In this document: positions 1 to 13,438 of the stretch, in pieces | How the letters are laid out: each line of letters begins with the position of its first letter | How positions within the stretch are numbered: position 1 is the first letter of the stretch | Assembly: GCA_043381765.1 (NCBI GenBank) | Contig: JBHJMP010000954.1 | Coordinates: forward strand, 13,671-37,119 | Length of the DNA stretch: 23,449 nucleotides | Direction: 5' to 3' | From: Collodictyon triciliatum | Taxonomy: Eukaryota > CRuMs | Position numbers and translations under genes: made by a program | Notes under the pieces: model-generated | Database searches by the model: none | What the model saw: the letters and a program-made list of their open reading frames with translations, nothing else | Told to the model about the DNA's origin: nothing

Positions 1-983
1 TTTGTGGTTTTTTTGGTTTTTTTGGTTTTTTTTTCTTTTTTGATTCGTGCTATTTTTCAATCTGCGCCAGAAAAAAAAAACAATCTGAAAAATAAGAATA
101 ATGGGAAATGCACAGACGAGTATCTACAATTGTGGAAAATAAATTCAATTACATAAAATTCATTCCATTACAGATCAATTCGTACGATGAGAACTTGTCT
201 ATGATACATATATACACATTGCAATAATTAATTTGATAAACAAGTGGAATATTATACAGTGACAGATGGTATGCGTTGAGGCAAGCGGTGTCTTCGTGTA
301 CACTTGCTCCGTAGCCTCTTTGAGGGCAATAACCAGATTGTAGAATATGCTCAAATATAGCCAAATATTTGTTATTTGAAACATTTCTAATTATGTAAAT
401 TAATACTTAAAAATCATTAAAATATAATAATTTAGGTGAATTATTCCCATTGAGCAAGCTCAATCATATCCTAAAATGGATATTGTCGGAATGGTTTTTG
501 TCGAAACAAATATTTTGTTCTCTGCTTCAATCCTAAAAGAAAAAATCCTCCACAATCGCACATTTCAGTTGGAGACGAAGATATTCCCGCTGACAAAACT
601 CACAAACTACCGCTACAAAAAGTCCGCAGACTCTTAACGAAAGTGTTTCACTGATATTTTTTTTGATTTTTTAAAATAATCAGGGAATAAACAACACTGC
701 TCGCAGTAATGAGTGTGTTTTGGAGCTCCTCTTTTTTTTTCCCCACACTTTTTCCCCACCTTCCCCAACATGGGATTCGGCCTACCGAACAACTGATTCG
801 AGCGCCCAAACACGCCCTTTTCTCTTTCTCCGAACCACAAGATTGAAAGAGAACATCTTTCACTTAGGAATCTCGAGCAAACTCCGCCGATCGCAGAAGA
901 GCAGAAAACTTCCTTTCGGTTGAAACTCGCGTGCGAGGATCCCCGCAGAATCACCAGAGCCACCACTGCAGAAGGAAACAATC
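1..983. other. AT-rich spacer and 5' leader upstream of the LRR-channel gene
   Basis: No gene is supported here. Bases 1-80 are T-rich and G/T-rich low complexity followed by an A-run. From about 60 to 640 the sequence is AT-rich with stops in all frames and only short open stretches that resemble nothing I know. A small imperfect palindrome (7-bp arms ATTGAGC/GCTCAAT, 2-nt centre) lies at 449-464. From about 725 to 870 the plus strand becomes strongly C/T-rich, which suits a promoter-proximal or 5' UTR segment. An in-frame TGA at 921-923 precedes the ATG at 984 with no other in-frame ATG between them. Confidence 0.6.
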
Positions 984-3408
984 ATGCAGCGACTTCATCA
1001 TTCTATGAGCACTCTCGATGACTTTATCGAACTGAAGCGAATGACCGGCGAGACTGAAGAGCAGCTTATGCGACGCGAGGGTCTTTGGCTCGAGCGCAGA
1101 GGACTTAACCGCGTACCGACTTCGATCCATCGCCTGCAGAATCTACGCCAGCTTTTCCTCCACAAGAACACGATCAACTCCATTCCAGACAACATCGAAT
1201 ACCTCAACAGACTGGAGATCATATACCTCTCAGACAACAAGATCTCCAATATACCAACCACTATAGGCAAGCTCAAGCTGATGAAGAAGATCTGGCTCTC
1301 CAACAACCAGCTCTCTTCCATTCCAGTGGAGTTTGCCCAGATGGTTCAGCTAGAGTACGTCAGGCTCTCTGGCAATCTGATAAGCGAGATTCCAGCGTCT
1401 TTCGGCGCACTTACGGCCATCCGCGACTTGGACCTCTCTGCCAATACGCTTTCTGCTCTCCCCGATACTCTATCCCAATTGCAATTCATATCACAACTCA
1501 ATATATCTGTGAACCAATTCCAAGATTTTCCCCTTGTGGTGCTCTCATTGACCTTACTGGAGGCCCTCTATATGAGTCGTAATAAGATATCGACCTTACC
1601 CTCTGATTGGAGAAATCACACCCGAATTCACACCCTCGATATATCTTGCAACGAGATAAGCCACCTCCCTAATCACATCAGCGGATTTGTGGTCCTTAAA
1701 AGGCTTTATTTCTCCCAAAATCAATTCACAGAAGCACCCATCGCATTATTCGACATAGCTTCACTTGAAGTTTTGGATATCTCGCTAAACGCACGACTGA
1801 CATCTGTGCCGAATCAGATCGGAAAGATGGCCGCTCTTCGTGAATTAGTAATACACTCTTGCAAACTGATAACCCTCCCACAAGATATAAGTCGACTGAC
1901 GCAACTTGAGCTTCTCAATGTATCTCGGAACATGATGACATCGTTGCCTGTTTTTCTTTGTCAACTGACCTTCCTACAAAAACTGAATCTATCTGACAAC
2001 AGACTGGAATCTATTCACAAGACTATTAGCTCTATGAGCAATCTCCATCAAATATCACTTAATGGGAATCGACTCAGTTCCCTTCCAAACAGCATCACGC
2101 AGCTTAGCCTGCTGGAAAGGTGCGAGCTTGATGGAAACATATTCAAGGGTGGAGAGGACAAAGTGTGGGAGGCCTACTTTAGAAACCGCGAGATACTGAA
2201 TTTATCCAGCCAGAATCTGACTGAAATTCCTTCCTTTGTCGAAAAGCTTTCCCACATATCAGGGCTAGACATTAGTAACAACAACATTAGTTTCCTCCCC
2301 TCCTCAATTCGAAATTTCAAGAAGCTTTCAACCCTGAATATCAGCTACAATAAGTTGTCTCGAATTCCCGACGATGTTGGTTCTCTACCATCGCTGTCAG
2401 AGATAAATGTATCTGGAAATCAGCTTACCGAAGATGAGCTCCTAGTCTGGCAGAACTGCTCCTTCAGAGATTCTAGCGTCAGCCTAATCGAAAAGAGACT
2501 CCAAGTATTTCCTGACTGCCTCAGTAGAATATGCTTCATAAAAAAGATTGACCTGAGCGGTAATTTCCTCCAAGAGATTCCAGAGTGTATTACCCAGATG
2601 CGAGACTTGAAAGAAATAGTGGTGTCTAACAACAGGCTATCTTCTCTTCCAGACACTATATCCAAGCTCGACTTGACTAAAATTGATATTTCATCGAACC
2701 AAATGAGCGATGTAGAAAGAGTTGTATGGGAAACATACGCTACTAGAGGTACGAGTCTAAACCTGTCTCGCCGTAAGATAGAAGCAATCCCGGAGTGTCT
2801 CAGCAAACTGAGCAACATTCAAGACCTAGACATGTCCAACAATCTGATCGTTACAGTTCCTGGGTTCTTTGGAGGATTTTCTCATCTTGTTCACTTAAAC
2901 ATGCGCCAAAATCGCATTTCCAGCCTTCCTGATGAGATAAGTAAATTGAGCGGGGTCAGTGTGATGGAGTTTGAAGGCAATCTCTTTTCCAACGGCGAAG
3001 AGTCTATGTGGATGTGCTTTTTTAGAAAAGAGGCATCCTTACATCTTAGCAACAAGGGAATTATATCCCTATCAGACTCACTTCGCAGGCTTACTCACGT
3101 TCGAAGACTAGATTTATCTGGGAATGGATTATCTGTCTTGACAGACTCTATTGGAATGATGGGCTCACTTGAATTTCTCAACCTATCAAACAATATGATT
3201 ACATATCTCCCTGATACGATTGGAAATTTGACGAATCTTCAGGAGCTATCTTTGAAGAACAACAAGCTAACACTTACTGGCGAGCCGCATCGCCAAGCAG
3301 CATACAGGGCGTTGAGGTCTAGATTCGAGATATCTGGGGTACAGCAAGCAGACCTCACTTCTGGCGACTCTGAATTCAACAGTAATGGGGAACCCATTTA
3401 CACAGTTT
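984..3408 (+). CDS. Exon 1: leucine-rich-repeat solenoid (residues 1-809)
   Basis: About two dozen LRRs of 22-24 residues with the pattern L..L..L.LS.N.L..LP, the SDS22/Shoc2-like intracellular type, begin near residue 40 and run to about residue 770. The N-terminal 35 residues are polar with no signal peptide, so the array should be cytosolic. From about residue 390 the array is interrupted at a fixed interval by a Trp-marked linker (W395, W489, W582, W676), each followed by R....LNLS...L..IP-like sequence. The frame runs on only two codons beyond the donor to a TAA at 3414, as expected for intron read-through. LRR arrays of this type bind proteins; the partner cannot be read from the sequence. 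ATG 984 is the first Met after an in-frame TGA at 921. Confidence 0.9.
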
Positions 3409-6400
3409 GTAAGTAAACCTTAGTCTTTTCTTTTTTCATTTCATTTCTTTTTTCTTTTCATTTCTCTTCTTTTCGTTATCCTTTTCTTTTTTCTTTTCTT
3501 TTTTATTTTCGTTATCCTTTTCTTTTCTTTTCTTTTCATTTCTTTTTTATTTTCGTTATCCTTTTCTTTTCTTTTCTTTTTTATTTTCGTTATCCTTTTC
3601 CTTTATTCTCTTTTCGTTATCCTTTCTTTTCTTTTCTTTTCTTTTCTTTTCATTCAAAAATTCCGACAATTTTCCTTATCTGCATCAAAGCTAACACACG
3701 GAAATGATTGTAGCACTACCACCATCACTATGTTGCATACCCAAGTGTAGAATCAACCTGGTCGGAAACATCAGACTTCCTGCCAAGTTCCTACAACAAT
3801 ATCCCAAAATCTTGTTTGGTAAGCTCACCCCACTGGAAAGAGTCCTAAAATGCATGGGACTTTTTGAGAATCTCCCATCGTCAGATGAATTACTCTATGA
3901 AAAATATGAGGACTTTTCTAAGGAATTACTCAATGACTTGGCTCAAAAGAAGCAAGACGATGCAGAGTCCGACGCACATATGAGAGAAATCATCGAACTG
4001 GCTGTGCGAGCTGACGCATTAGAAGTCTTGTCTCACCCGCTCGTCTCTGACGCTGTTAGCAGAACTTGGGTCAATCGTGCTGACCTACGTTCACATCTCA
4101 TGACCCAACAACAAAAAATATCTTGGTGGGAAGATGGTTTGTGGAAAGGTATAGGATACCTGATTATTGCTCTCCGAAGTGAGACTCCCAAATTCATTGG
4201 CTCACCAGCAGCAAAGTTTTTCCTCTCTGCTACCATGTACTTGACCTACGTCCTTATTCTAACTGCCTTTGCGGTCCAGTACAACAGTACTTATGACGAC
4301 TCTACATACTTTTTTACAAAGAAGCTGCAAAGCACCTTCAATACTGAGGAAGTGACCGATGATGATGCATTTTGGAACTATGTCTCTAACGACTTTGGGC
4401 CGGCTGTGTATGGTGGTGCTAGGGGAGATAACTTTTCTCCTCCATCACAGAATTCGATAGGAGAGTCATACTTTTTACTCAGCGGGCCCATACGATTTAG
4501 ACAACTGAGGAGTAGGCAAATAGATTGCATAGACTACATGCCGGATAGGAATCTAACATACCCCAGAGACTCTTCTGATAAGCCATACAAATGCGTACCT
4601 CCGTTCATCAGTGACTACGAAGACCGAACTGCGTATGGTCCTCAGAACAATTTCACATGGCAGTCGAAATCTAAATTGCAGTCACCAGACTTGGCTGGGC
4701 TTCGAGGTCAAATCTATCCTGGTGACGGGTTTGCTTCATACATATCACCAATCGAAGCGAACGGAACACAGTATATTCAAGAGCTTAAGGAAGCATACTG
4801 GACTGACATGCAAACCCGATTCATCAGCATAGAATTCATTGTAGCAAATGACAACTTAAACCTCTTGTCAGCAGTTTATCTGATATTTGAAGTTCTTGCA
4901 TCTGGGTCCATTCTGCCTTCAACAAAAATCATCACCATTCCTAGGTCGTTCCTTGAGATAAAGTCTAATACAGGAAATGACGATTGGATTCGTCCGGTAT
5001 TTGCTCTTCAGATACTCTTGGGAATTTATGCATTTGGATTTTTGTTCCATGAACTACAGCAACTCATCAATCAAAAGACAGACTACCTTAAAGATGCCTG
5101 GAACGCCTTCGATATCAGCCTTTTTACCTTGTTGTTTGCTATTCTTGGTCTTCAGCTGATGATGTATGACTTGGACCCGAGCCCGAATAACTTTGCCGAA
5201 CCTGACTCACCTGGCTTCATAACGTTCCAAGAGACGATGAATACATTATACTTGCAGAAAGAACTCCTTGCCATCCTCCTGTTCATGTCCTGGGCTCGCC
5301 TATTGTTTTACCTCGGTATTCATCCTTCTTTTGGGCCTATGCAGTTGATTGTGAAGCAAATGTCTTTCAACATGGCTCAGTTCCTTCTGTTGCTGCTGTT
5401 GTTCGTGTTGGCCTTTTCCACAGCCTTCTACACTGTTTACGGAAGCGTCATGGATGAGTACTCTTCCATCTTAAACTCCTCCTTCAGCTTAGGAAACGCT
5501 CTATTTGGAAACTTTGAGTTTGAACCATTGAACGACAATGACATGTTCCTTGGCCCAATTCTTTTGTTTGGATTCCTCCTGGTGTGTAGCGTGTTGCTTA
5601 TGAACTTCTTGATTGCCATTCTCTCTGGTACGTATGAAGAAATCCAAACCAAATCCGAAGAGAAATATCGTCAAATCTTTGCCGATACAGTGATTGGGCT
5701 GTTGCAATCTCCTTGGCCGGCTCCCTGGAATCTGACACGCCCTTTGGTATTTATCATTAAACCTATTTGGGGATTACTCCGACCAGTACTTCGATTTGTC
5801 GACCATCTCTCATGGTGGGCGTGGGAGGACCGCATGCGAGGATGGTACTTTTTGTGGGAGGATGATGAATTGGACGCCAAAATTACGAGCAATATGCTCT
5901 ATCCACTCTTTGATGCTTTCGACGATTATGCAGACCTCTTTGGAGATATGTGGGTGACCAGCTGGATTGACTACGGGGTCATTGTCTTTGGTTGGTTCTT
6001 TACGATTATCTTCTCTATATTCCTGTCAGCGATTCGATTCATATCTTGGCTGTACAATAAAATCGTCCCCCATCGAGTCCGCCATGAAATCACGAAGGAG
6101 CTTGAATTCTTGGAGGAATTGACTGGCAAGAAACAAAAGAAGCAAGGCGTTGATACTTATGCGGAGACCCAAATGTCCTTTTATCGCTTCTCAATTCGAA
6201 TTCTGTGGATTGGAACTTACTTCTTCTGGTACCCACTCTACTTTCTACGTTATATTTGGATGCTAAAGGAGGTACGTGATTTTGAAATACGTCTTCAATG
6301 GTATATACCCCTTCTCTCTTCGTATCCGACCCATACATGAATGTCATGAACTGACCATCTCTTTTTTTTAAAAATTTTTTTTTTTGGCGGAACACCGCGT

Positions 6401-8645
6401 TCATTACCCGGATAAAATTTTTTCTTGTTAAAAAAGATTGAAGAAGGTAAACTTTGAACACGCATTGTTATATATGAGTTTTTTTTCCCTCAAAAGAATA
6501 ATAATAACAAATCAATTTTTGTTGCAGAAGAGTTAAATATCAAAATCAAAATTTAATTATTTAATCCATTGGCATCAAATAATAGCGCGCCTGCGAGCAA
6601 AGAAGTTGGGTGGCCTAGACTTTGAGTCTTCCAAGAAACCCAGTGACAACGGAAGCGATTTCGATGTTTGCTTCTCTGAAGAATCGATGATTGTGTCCAA
6701 CCGTTCGCATGGTACAGTGTGTATCTACGGGAAAAAGAAGTGGAACAAAAAAGACGAGGACATCTGGTACTTTGAAGTGGAGGTGCTTTCCCCAGGGTGG
6801 GTGTCGATTGGAGTCATGCTGGACAACACGTACCATTCCATGATGCCGGGAAGGGCGCCAAGTTCTGTCGGATTCGAATCAAAGACTGGAGACATCACAT
6901 CCACAATACGCTACGAGGGTGAGGATGGCGACAGCAAGTCTGAGAGTTTGTCTTCCACGCCAACTGCTTTGACATCTGTCTCCAAGACCAAAGAAGGACT
7001 TGTGGCATCGTACCCGGTCTGGTGTAACACTGGAGATGTTGCTGGATGCGGCATCGAGTTTAACGGGGGGCTAGTCTTCTTTACACACCAAGGACGTTTG
7101 CTTCATCACACAATCCAAGTGGACAGCGAAGAAGTATTCCCGGCCGTTGGGTTGTATGGCTTTGGAAACTCGGCCCGCATCAACTTTGGCTCTTACCAGT
7201 TTAAACTGACAGCACCCGAGACCTTGATTCCCATTCTGTCGAATTACTTTGAGAGGACAGAGCTGACTAAAATCTGTCTGACATCGGACTCGATGGTTGT
7301 CTCTTACTTTGATGCGCTGCCATCTGTTGCCACAATCGCCGCCCACCAGCCATGGACAGACGACGTCCTGCGAAGCAACTACTTTGAGGCCGAGGTTATC
7401 AATGTCGGCAAATCAGGAATTCTGTATATCGGAGCGATGAAAAAGGACCTGAACCGCACAATGCCACCAGGTTCGATGCCAAAGTCCATCGGCTACCGCC
7501 TGGAAATCACGCGTATATCGGATGACACGCCGGAGGTCTCCCAGCCCAAGAGGTAAATTCCCTTGTGTCTTTTCTCCGTTTTCACAGTTCAAAGGATGAC
7601 ATAACACTTATTCCACATACGCTTCATCCATTGACTGCAACCATCGTTTTTTTTATAATGGTGATTGCGTATGCTTAATTGTTTTGACAACCAACCACCA
7701 CACAGCGGGCGCATCTACACGTTTGTGATTGAAACTGACAAGTTGTACGACCCCATCTGCGTCGGGTGCGGAGTCAACTACAAGAGCCGCTCGCTCTATC
7801 TGACGCTCAATGGGCAGCGCCTGGACATCCCCGACGCCAAGTGGCTCGAGAGTGGAGACATCCCCGCACTCCACGCAGCTGTCACGCTCACATCACAAGG
7901 CCAATGCGTGCGGGCCAAGTTCGACGCATCCACGCCACCAGCCGAGCCGCGCCTTACAGAGCAGTCCGACAGCACCCAGCGTGTGCGGTTCAACGAGTCG
8001 ATTGTGCTGGAGTCCGGCTTTGCAGCAAACCTGACGCGAGACATCAGCTCGTTCTTTGGCGGGGGGCAGCAGCGGAGCCAGCAAAGTGACCGCAAGGCAA
8101 GCGACCTCGGGACGGGCGTCTCCAATCTGGACGACCCGGGCAGCCGCGACTCGTCGGCGCTGAAGCAGGAGTCTGTCCCGCTTGTGCTGGAGCGGCAGGC
8201 ATCGTCCATGTCGGCAGTCTCGGCAAAGGTCGCCCAGTCGTGCCGCTACCTGGTTGTTGTGGAGGAGGCTGTCTTCCGTCCGGAGCAGCCAAAGTCCTTC
8301 ACAAAGAAGGAGGTGACGCGCCGCAGATCAAGCGTCAGTGCCATGCAGAACGTCGGCGCGCAAATCGGCTCTGTGCTGAATCTGACCGAGCGCTCAGGCT
8401 CCGTCAGCCAGACGCGCACAAAGTCTGTGAGTGGCCAGGACAGAAAGGAGAGCCAGGCAGTCGGTGGCGGCTCGGTCTGGTCCAACCCCTTCCGCACAAG
8501 CCCCTCCAGTCACCCAGCAACGCTGCGCTTGGGTCAGGAAGGTGACTCCTTTGAGATGAGCCCACTCAGCCCGCCCCCGAGGCGCGAAAGGGCAAACACG
8601 CATGAGTCTATCGCGGAAGTGGACGAGGAGGCCGGCAATGTCTAG
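984..8645 (+). CDS. LRR - polycystin/TRPP channel - twin SPRY fusion protein (four exons)
   Basis: Proposed single gene with exons 984-3408, 3714-6271, 6606-7552 (or from 6603) and 7706-8645, giving about 2289 residues. Intron 1 (3409-3713) starts GTAAGT, has a CTAAC branch-like site at 3691 and ends TTGTAG; phase 1 on both sides creates a Ser codon. Intron 2 starts GTACGT at 6272, phase 0. Intron 3 (7553-7705) starts GTAAAT, ends CACAG, and its phase 2 junction restores a Ser inside the second SPRY domain. The inferred protein is a membrane cation channel with a cytosolic LRR solenoid in front and a cytosolic SPRY/disordered tail behind. No signal peptide precedes the LRRs, unlike animal polycystin-1, whose LRRs are extracellular. 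Introns 1 and 3 are well supported. Intron 2's acceptor is weak, so a split into an LRR-channel gene and a separate SPRY gene stays possible. Confidence 0.72.
3409..3713 (+). repeat. Intron 1 with an imperfect C/T-rich minisatellite
   Basis: The 305-nt intron begins GTAAGT and ends TTGTAG. Its body is almost pure pyrimidine on the plus strand. The 8-mer CGTTATCC recurs at 3474, 3510, 3554, 3588 and 3615, separated by runs of CTTTT or TTTTC, so this is a degenerate minisatellite with spacings of 27-44 bp. The CTAAC branch-like element sits at 3691, about 20 nt before the acceptor. Confidence 0.8.
3714..6271 (+). CDS. Exon 2: polycystin (PKD2/TRPP-like) cation channel core
   Basis: The translation shows the polycystin layout. 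There is an N-terminal linker, S1 near 4207-4280, a large extracellular polycystin (TOP) domain at about 4290-4850 with the family signatures GPIRFRQLRSRQIDC, EDRTAYGP and YPGDGF, then S2 (about 4993-5050), S3 starting WNAFD (about 5098-5168), S4 (about 5263-5320), S5 (about 5371-5440), a pore loop LFGNFEFEPL (5501-5530) and S6 ending NFLIAILSGTYEEI (about 5545-5635). TOP-domain Cys residues and NxS/T sites fit an extracellular loop. At the filter, PKD2 has Leu-Gly-Asp; here it reads Phe-Gly-Asn. Two further hydrophobic stretches follow S6 (about 5960-6055 and 6184-6271), unusual for the family. The frame runs to a stop at 6340, but GTACGT at 6272 is the likely donor. An in-frame ATG at 3704 lies inside intron 1 and is probably not used. 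Confidence 0.9.
6272..6605 (+). other. Intron 2 with competing splice acceptors
   Basis: The donor GTACGT at 6272 is good and phase 0. The best-looking acceptor is TTTTTGTTGCAG ending at 6527, but it opens on AAG AGT TAA, so splicing there would end the protein Lys-Glu-Lys-Ser just after the last hydrophobic segment. The SPRY exon needs a later acceptor: AAAG at 6602 or AAG at 6605 (a NAGNAG pair) keep phase 0 but have no pyrimidine tract. The SPRY frame has an in-frame TAA at 6534 and no ATG before 6687, so it needs an upstream exon or a late start. Confidence 0.55.
6606..7552 (+). CDS. Exon 3: first SPRY domain and start of the second
   Basis: The first SPRY (B30.2-core) domain is complete: WYFEVEVL, GWVSIGV, PGRAPSSVGF, GDVAGCGIEF, LVFFTHQGRL, EEVFPAVGLYGFGNSARINFG, in the usual order within about 200 residues. 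A second SPRY begins near 7290 with the equivalents NYFEAEVI, GILYIGAMKK and PGSMPKSIGYR and continues in the next exon. SPRY domains are protein-interaction modules. No in-frame ATG lies before 6687, so the exon is read most simply as internal. If it belonged to a separate gene, that ATG would be the first candidate start. Confidence 0.82.
7706..8645 (+). CDS. Exon 4: end of second SPRY domain and disordered basic tail
   Basis: The first about 75 codons complete the second SPRY (DPICVGCGV, LYLTLNGQRL, CVRAKFD). The remaining about 235 residues are rich in Ser, Gln, Arg and Pro with no recognisable fold, including a basic phosphosite-like RRRSS near 8319. The protein ends ...EEAGNV with TAG at 8643-8645. 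This exon is visibly richer in G and C than the rest of the gene. Several antisense and alternate frames stay open here only because of that composition. Confidence 0.82.
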
Positions 8646-9511
8646 CAAAAAGGAAGTCTCTCACGCATCCACTCTTTTCCTTCTGCTCATTCACCACTTT
8701 TATTCTCTCTCTTTTTTTCTAATATATCGCTAAATACTCCTTGGCTGGCTTGTTTTCGCGCAGTGAGACAAAAGAACTCTGTCCCAACTCCCTTTGCTTT
8801 CCTCACAAACCACCAATAACAACAAGCGAGAGAAAAGCAAGAACAAAGATAGAGAGCACAGATTCCTCCCTCAAAAATCCGGATATGGTTATCTGATTAT
8901 ATATGTCCACATTTGTGAGGCAAACGGATTGTTTCTTGGGTTTGCTTCAAAACACATTTTCCACAAATCACCAAGTCAACAAAAAGAAGAAAAAGAATAG
9001 GAAAAAAAAATGAAGTAAAGTAAAGGTAGAACACAAAGACAGATGCTGCAAGCTGAAATGCAGAAGGTCGTTGGACAAGTATGATGAATCCAATGCTCTG
9101 CGCGCATCGCTGAAGAAAGGCGCTTTCTCTGATCGCCATTGCCGCATAGTTTTATTTCAGAGCAGTCCCGACTGCAACCAACCACAGACAATAAACACAG
9201 CAAACACGCTCTTGTCGACCAACTCTTGCCGCCAACACATGAGTTGGCCGCAGCCCTCGCAATCCTAATCAGCCCTCGTGATCAAGCTTTCCTTCCTCTG
9301 GCATGGCGCCCCACCACAAGCGCCTTTTCTTCTTCTTCTTCTTTGTTGCTTTTGACTTGATCACTCTCTTTCCTTCTGATTAATCAACTTACTTGACAAC
9401 ACGGCTGATCGCCCCGCCGCCCACTGACAACACCCTCAAAACAGACCCTTCGATCGGTCGTCCCAGCAGAGAAGCGTCCACGGAAGGAAAACAGAAAGCG
9501 CAGAGCCCGCG
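8646..9511. other. Spacer between the channel gene and the MYB gene
   Basis: No gene supported. The first about 100 bases are C/T-rich and the following part is A/G-rich. An AATAAA occurs on the plus strand at 9190-9195, about 545 nt after the stop of the upstream gene; it could be its polyadenylation signal, but nothing confirms it. A TTCTTC run lies near 9328-9345. From about 9390 the sequence becomes GC-richer and is probably the MYB 5' UTR. Confidence 0.5.
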
Positions 9512-12768
<3,257 letters not shown>

Positions 12769-13438
12769 TTCGGCTCGCTGGTCGTTTGAAATATAGATAT
12801 AGTAATCCATCACGTTTATCTCCACTTTTACTATTGCTTTCTGTCTTCTTTCCTTCGTCCTTTTCTATCTCTTCGATTCTTTTTGTTTTTCTTTTTGTTT
12901 TTGCCCCACTTCACTGTTCTTGGACCGCCACAGTCGATGCCACTTTCCAGGCGCATCTGGATAATCCGTCGCCTGTGGCAAAGACACGGACGCAGTGCGC
13001 TCGAATGAGATGAATAAGGCTACGTATTCACCCTGACTAAAGCGCTCGCACTAACATGCCCCCTTTTTTTTTTTTTTTTTATTAACCCCTTGCACGAGTT
13101 TTTCGTTTATTTATTTTAATAAGTACTTGATTTGTCAAAGGACACAATCTAAGGAGCCAAAAAAAAATTATATAAAATGAAAAGGGGAACCCAACCGGGA
13201 TATCATCACAATCACCAACCAAGACACAGAAAACGAAGCGGGGATAAAACACCCAATCGAGTGGTTGTGTGAAACGTGTGTGAGAGGAAATGGGCTGGAC
13301 AACGAGGCGATTCCCCCACGATTCTATGAGACTTTCGAGACTTGTGAGCAAAGGAGAAGATAGAAAGAGAAAGAGGAAGAGAAATGAAAAGGAAAGGAGA
13401 TTAAAAAAAAAAAAAAGAAGCTATACTAAGTTGAGAAA
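12769..13438. other. Convergent 3' flank of the MYB and GT92 genes
   Basis: No gene supported. The plus-strand MYB gene ends at 12768 and the minus-strand GT92 gene ends at 13439, so both 3' UTRs should lie here. It contains a T-rich stretch (12825-12905), an uninterrupted T-run near 13064-13080, minus-strand AATAAA sequences (TTTATT on the plus strand near 13106-13117) that could serve GT92 polyadenylation, and an A/G-rich stretch at 13355-13425 next to the GT92 stop. Confidence 0.5.

Noticed and set aside
6606-6608. TTG as an independent start of a separate SPRY gene
   Set aside because: It has no ATG and no clear promoter; the exon is better explained as internal, though a separate gene starting at 6687 cannot be fully excluded.
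7766-8648. Several overlapping open frames on both strands
   Set aside because: They are shadows of the GC-rich, disordered-tail exon; none shows a domain, while the 7706-8645 frame continues a SPRY domain.
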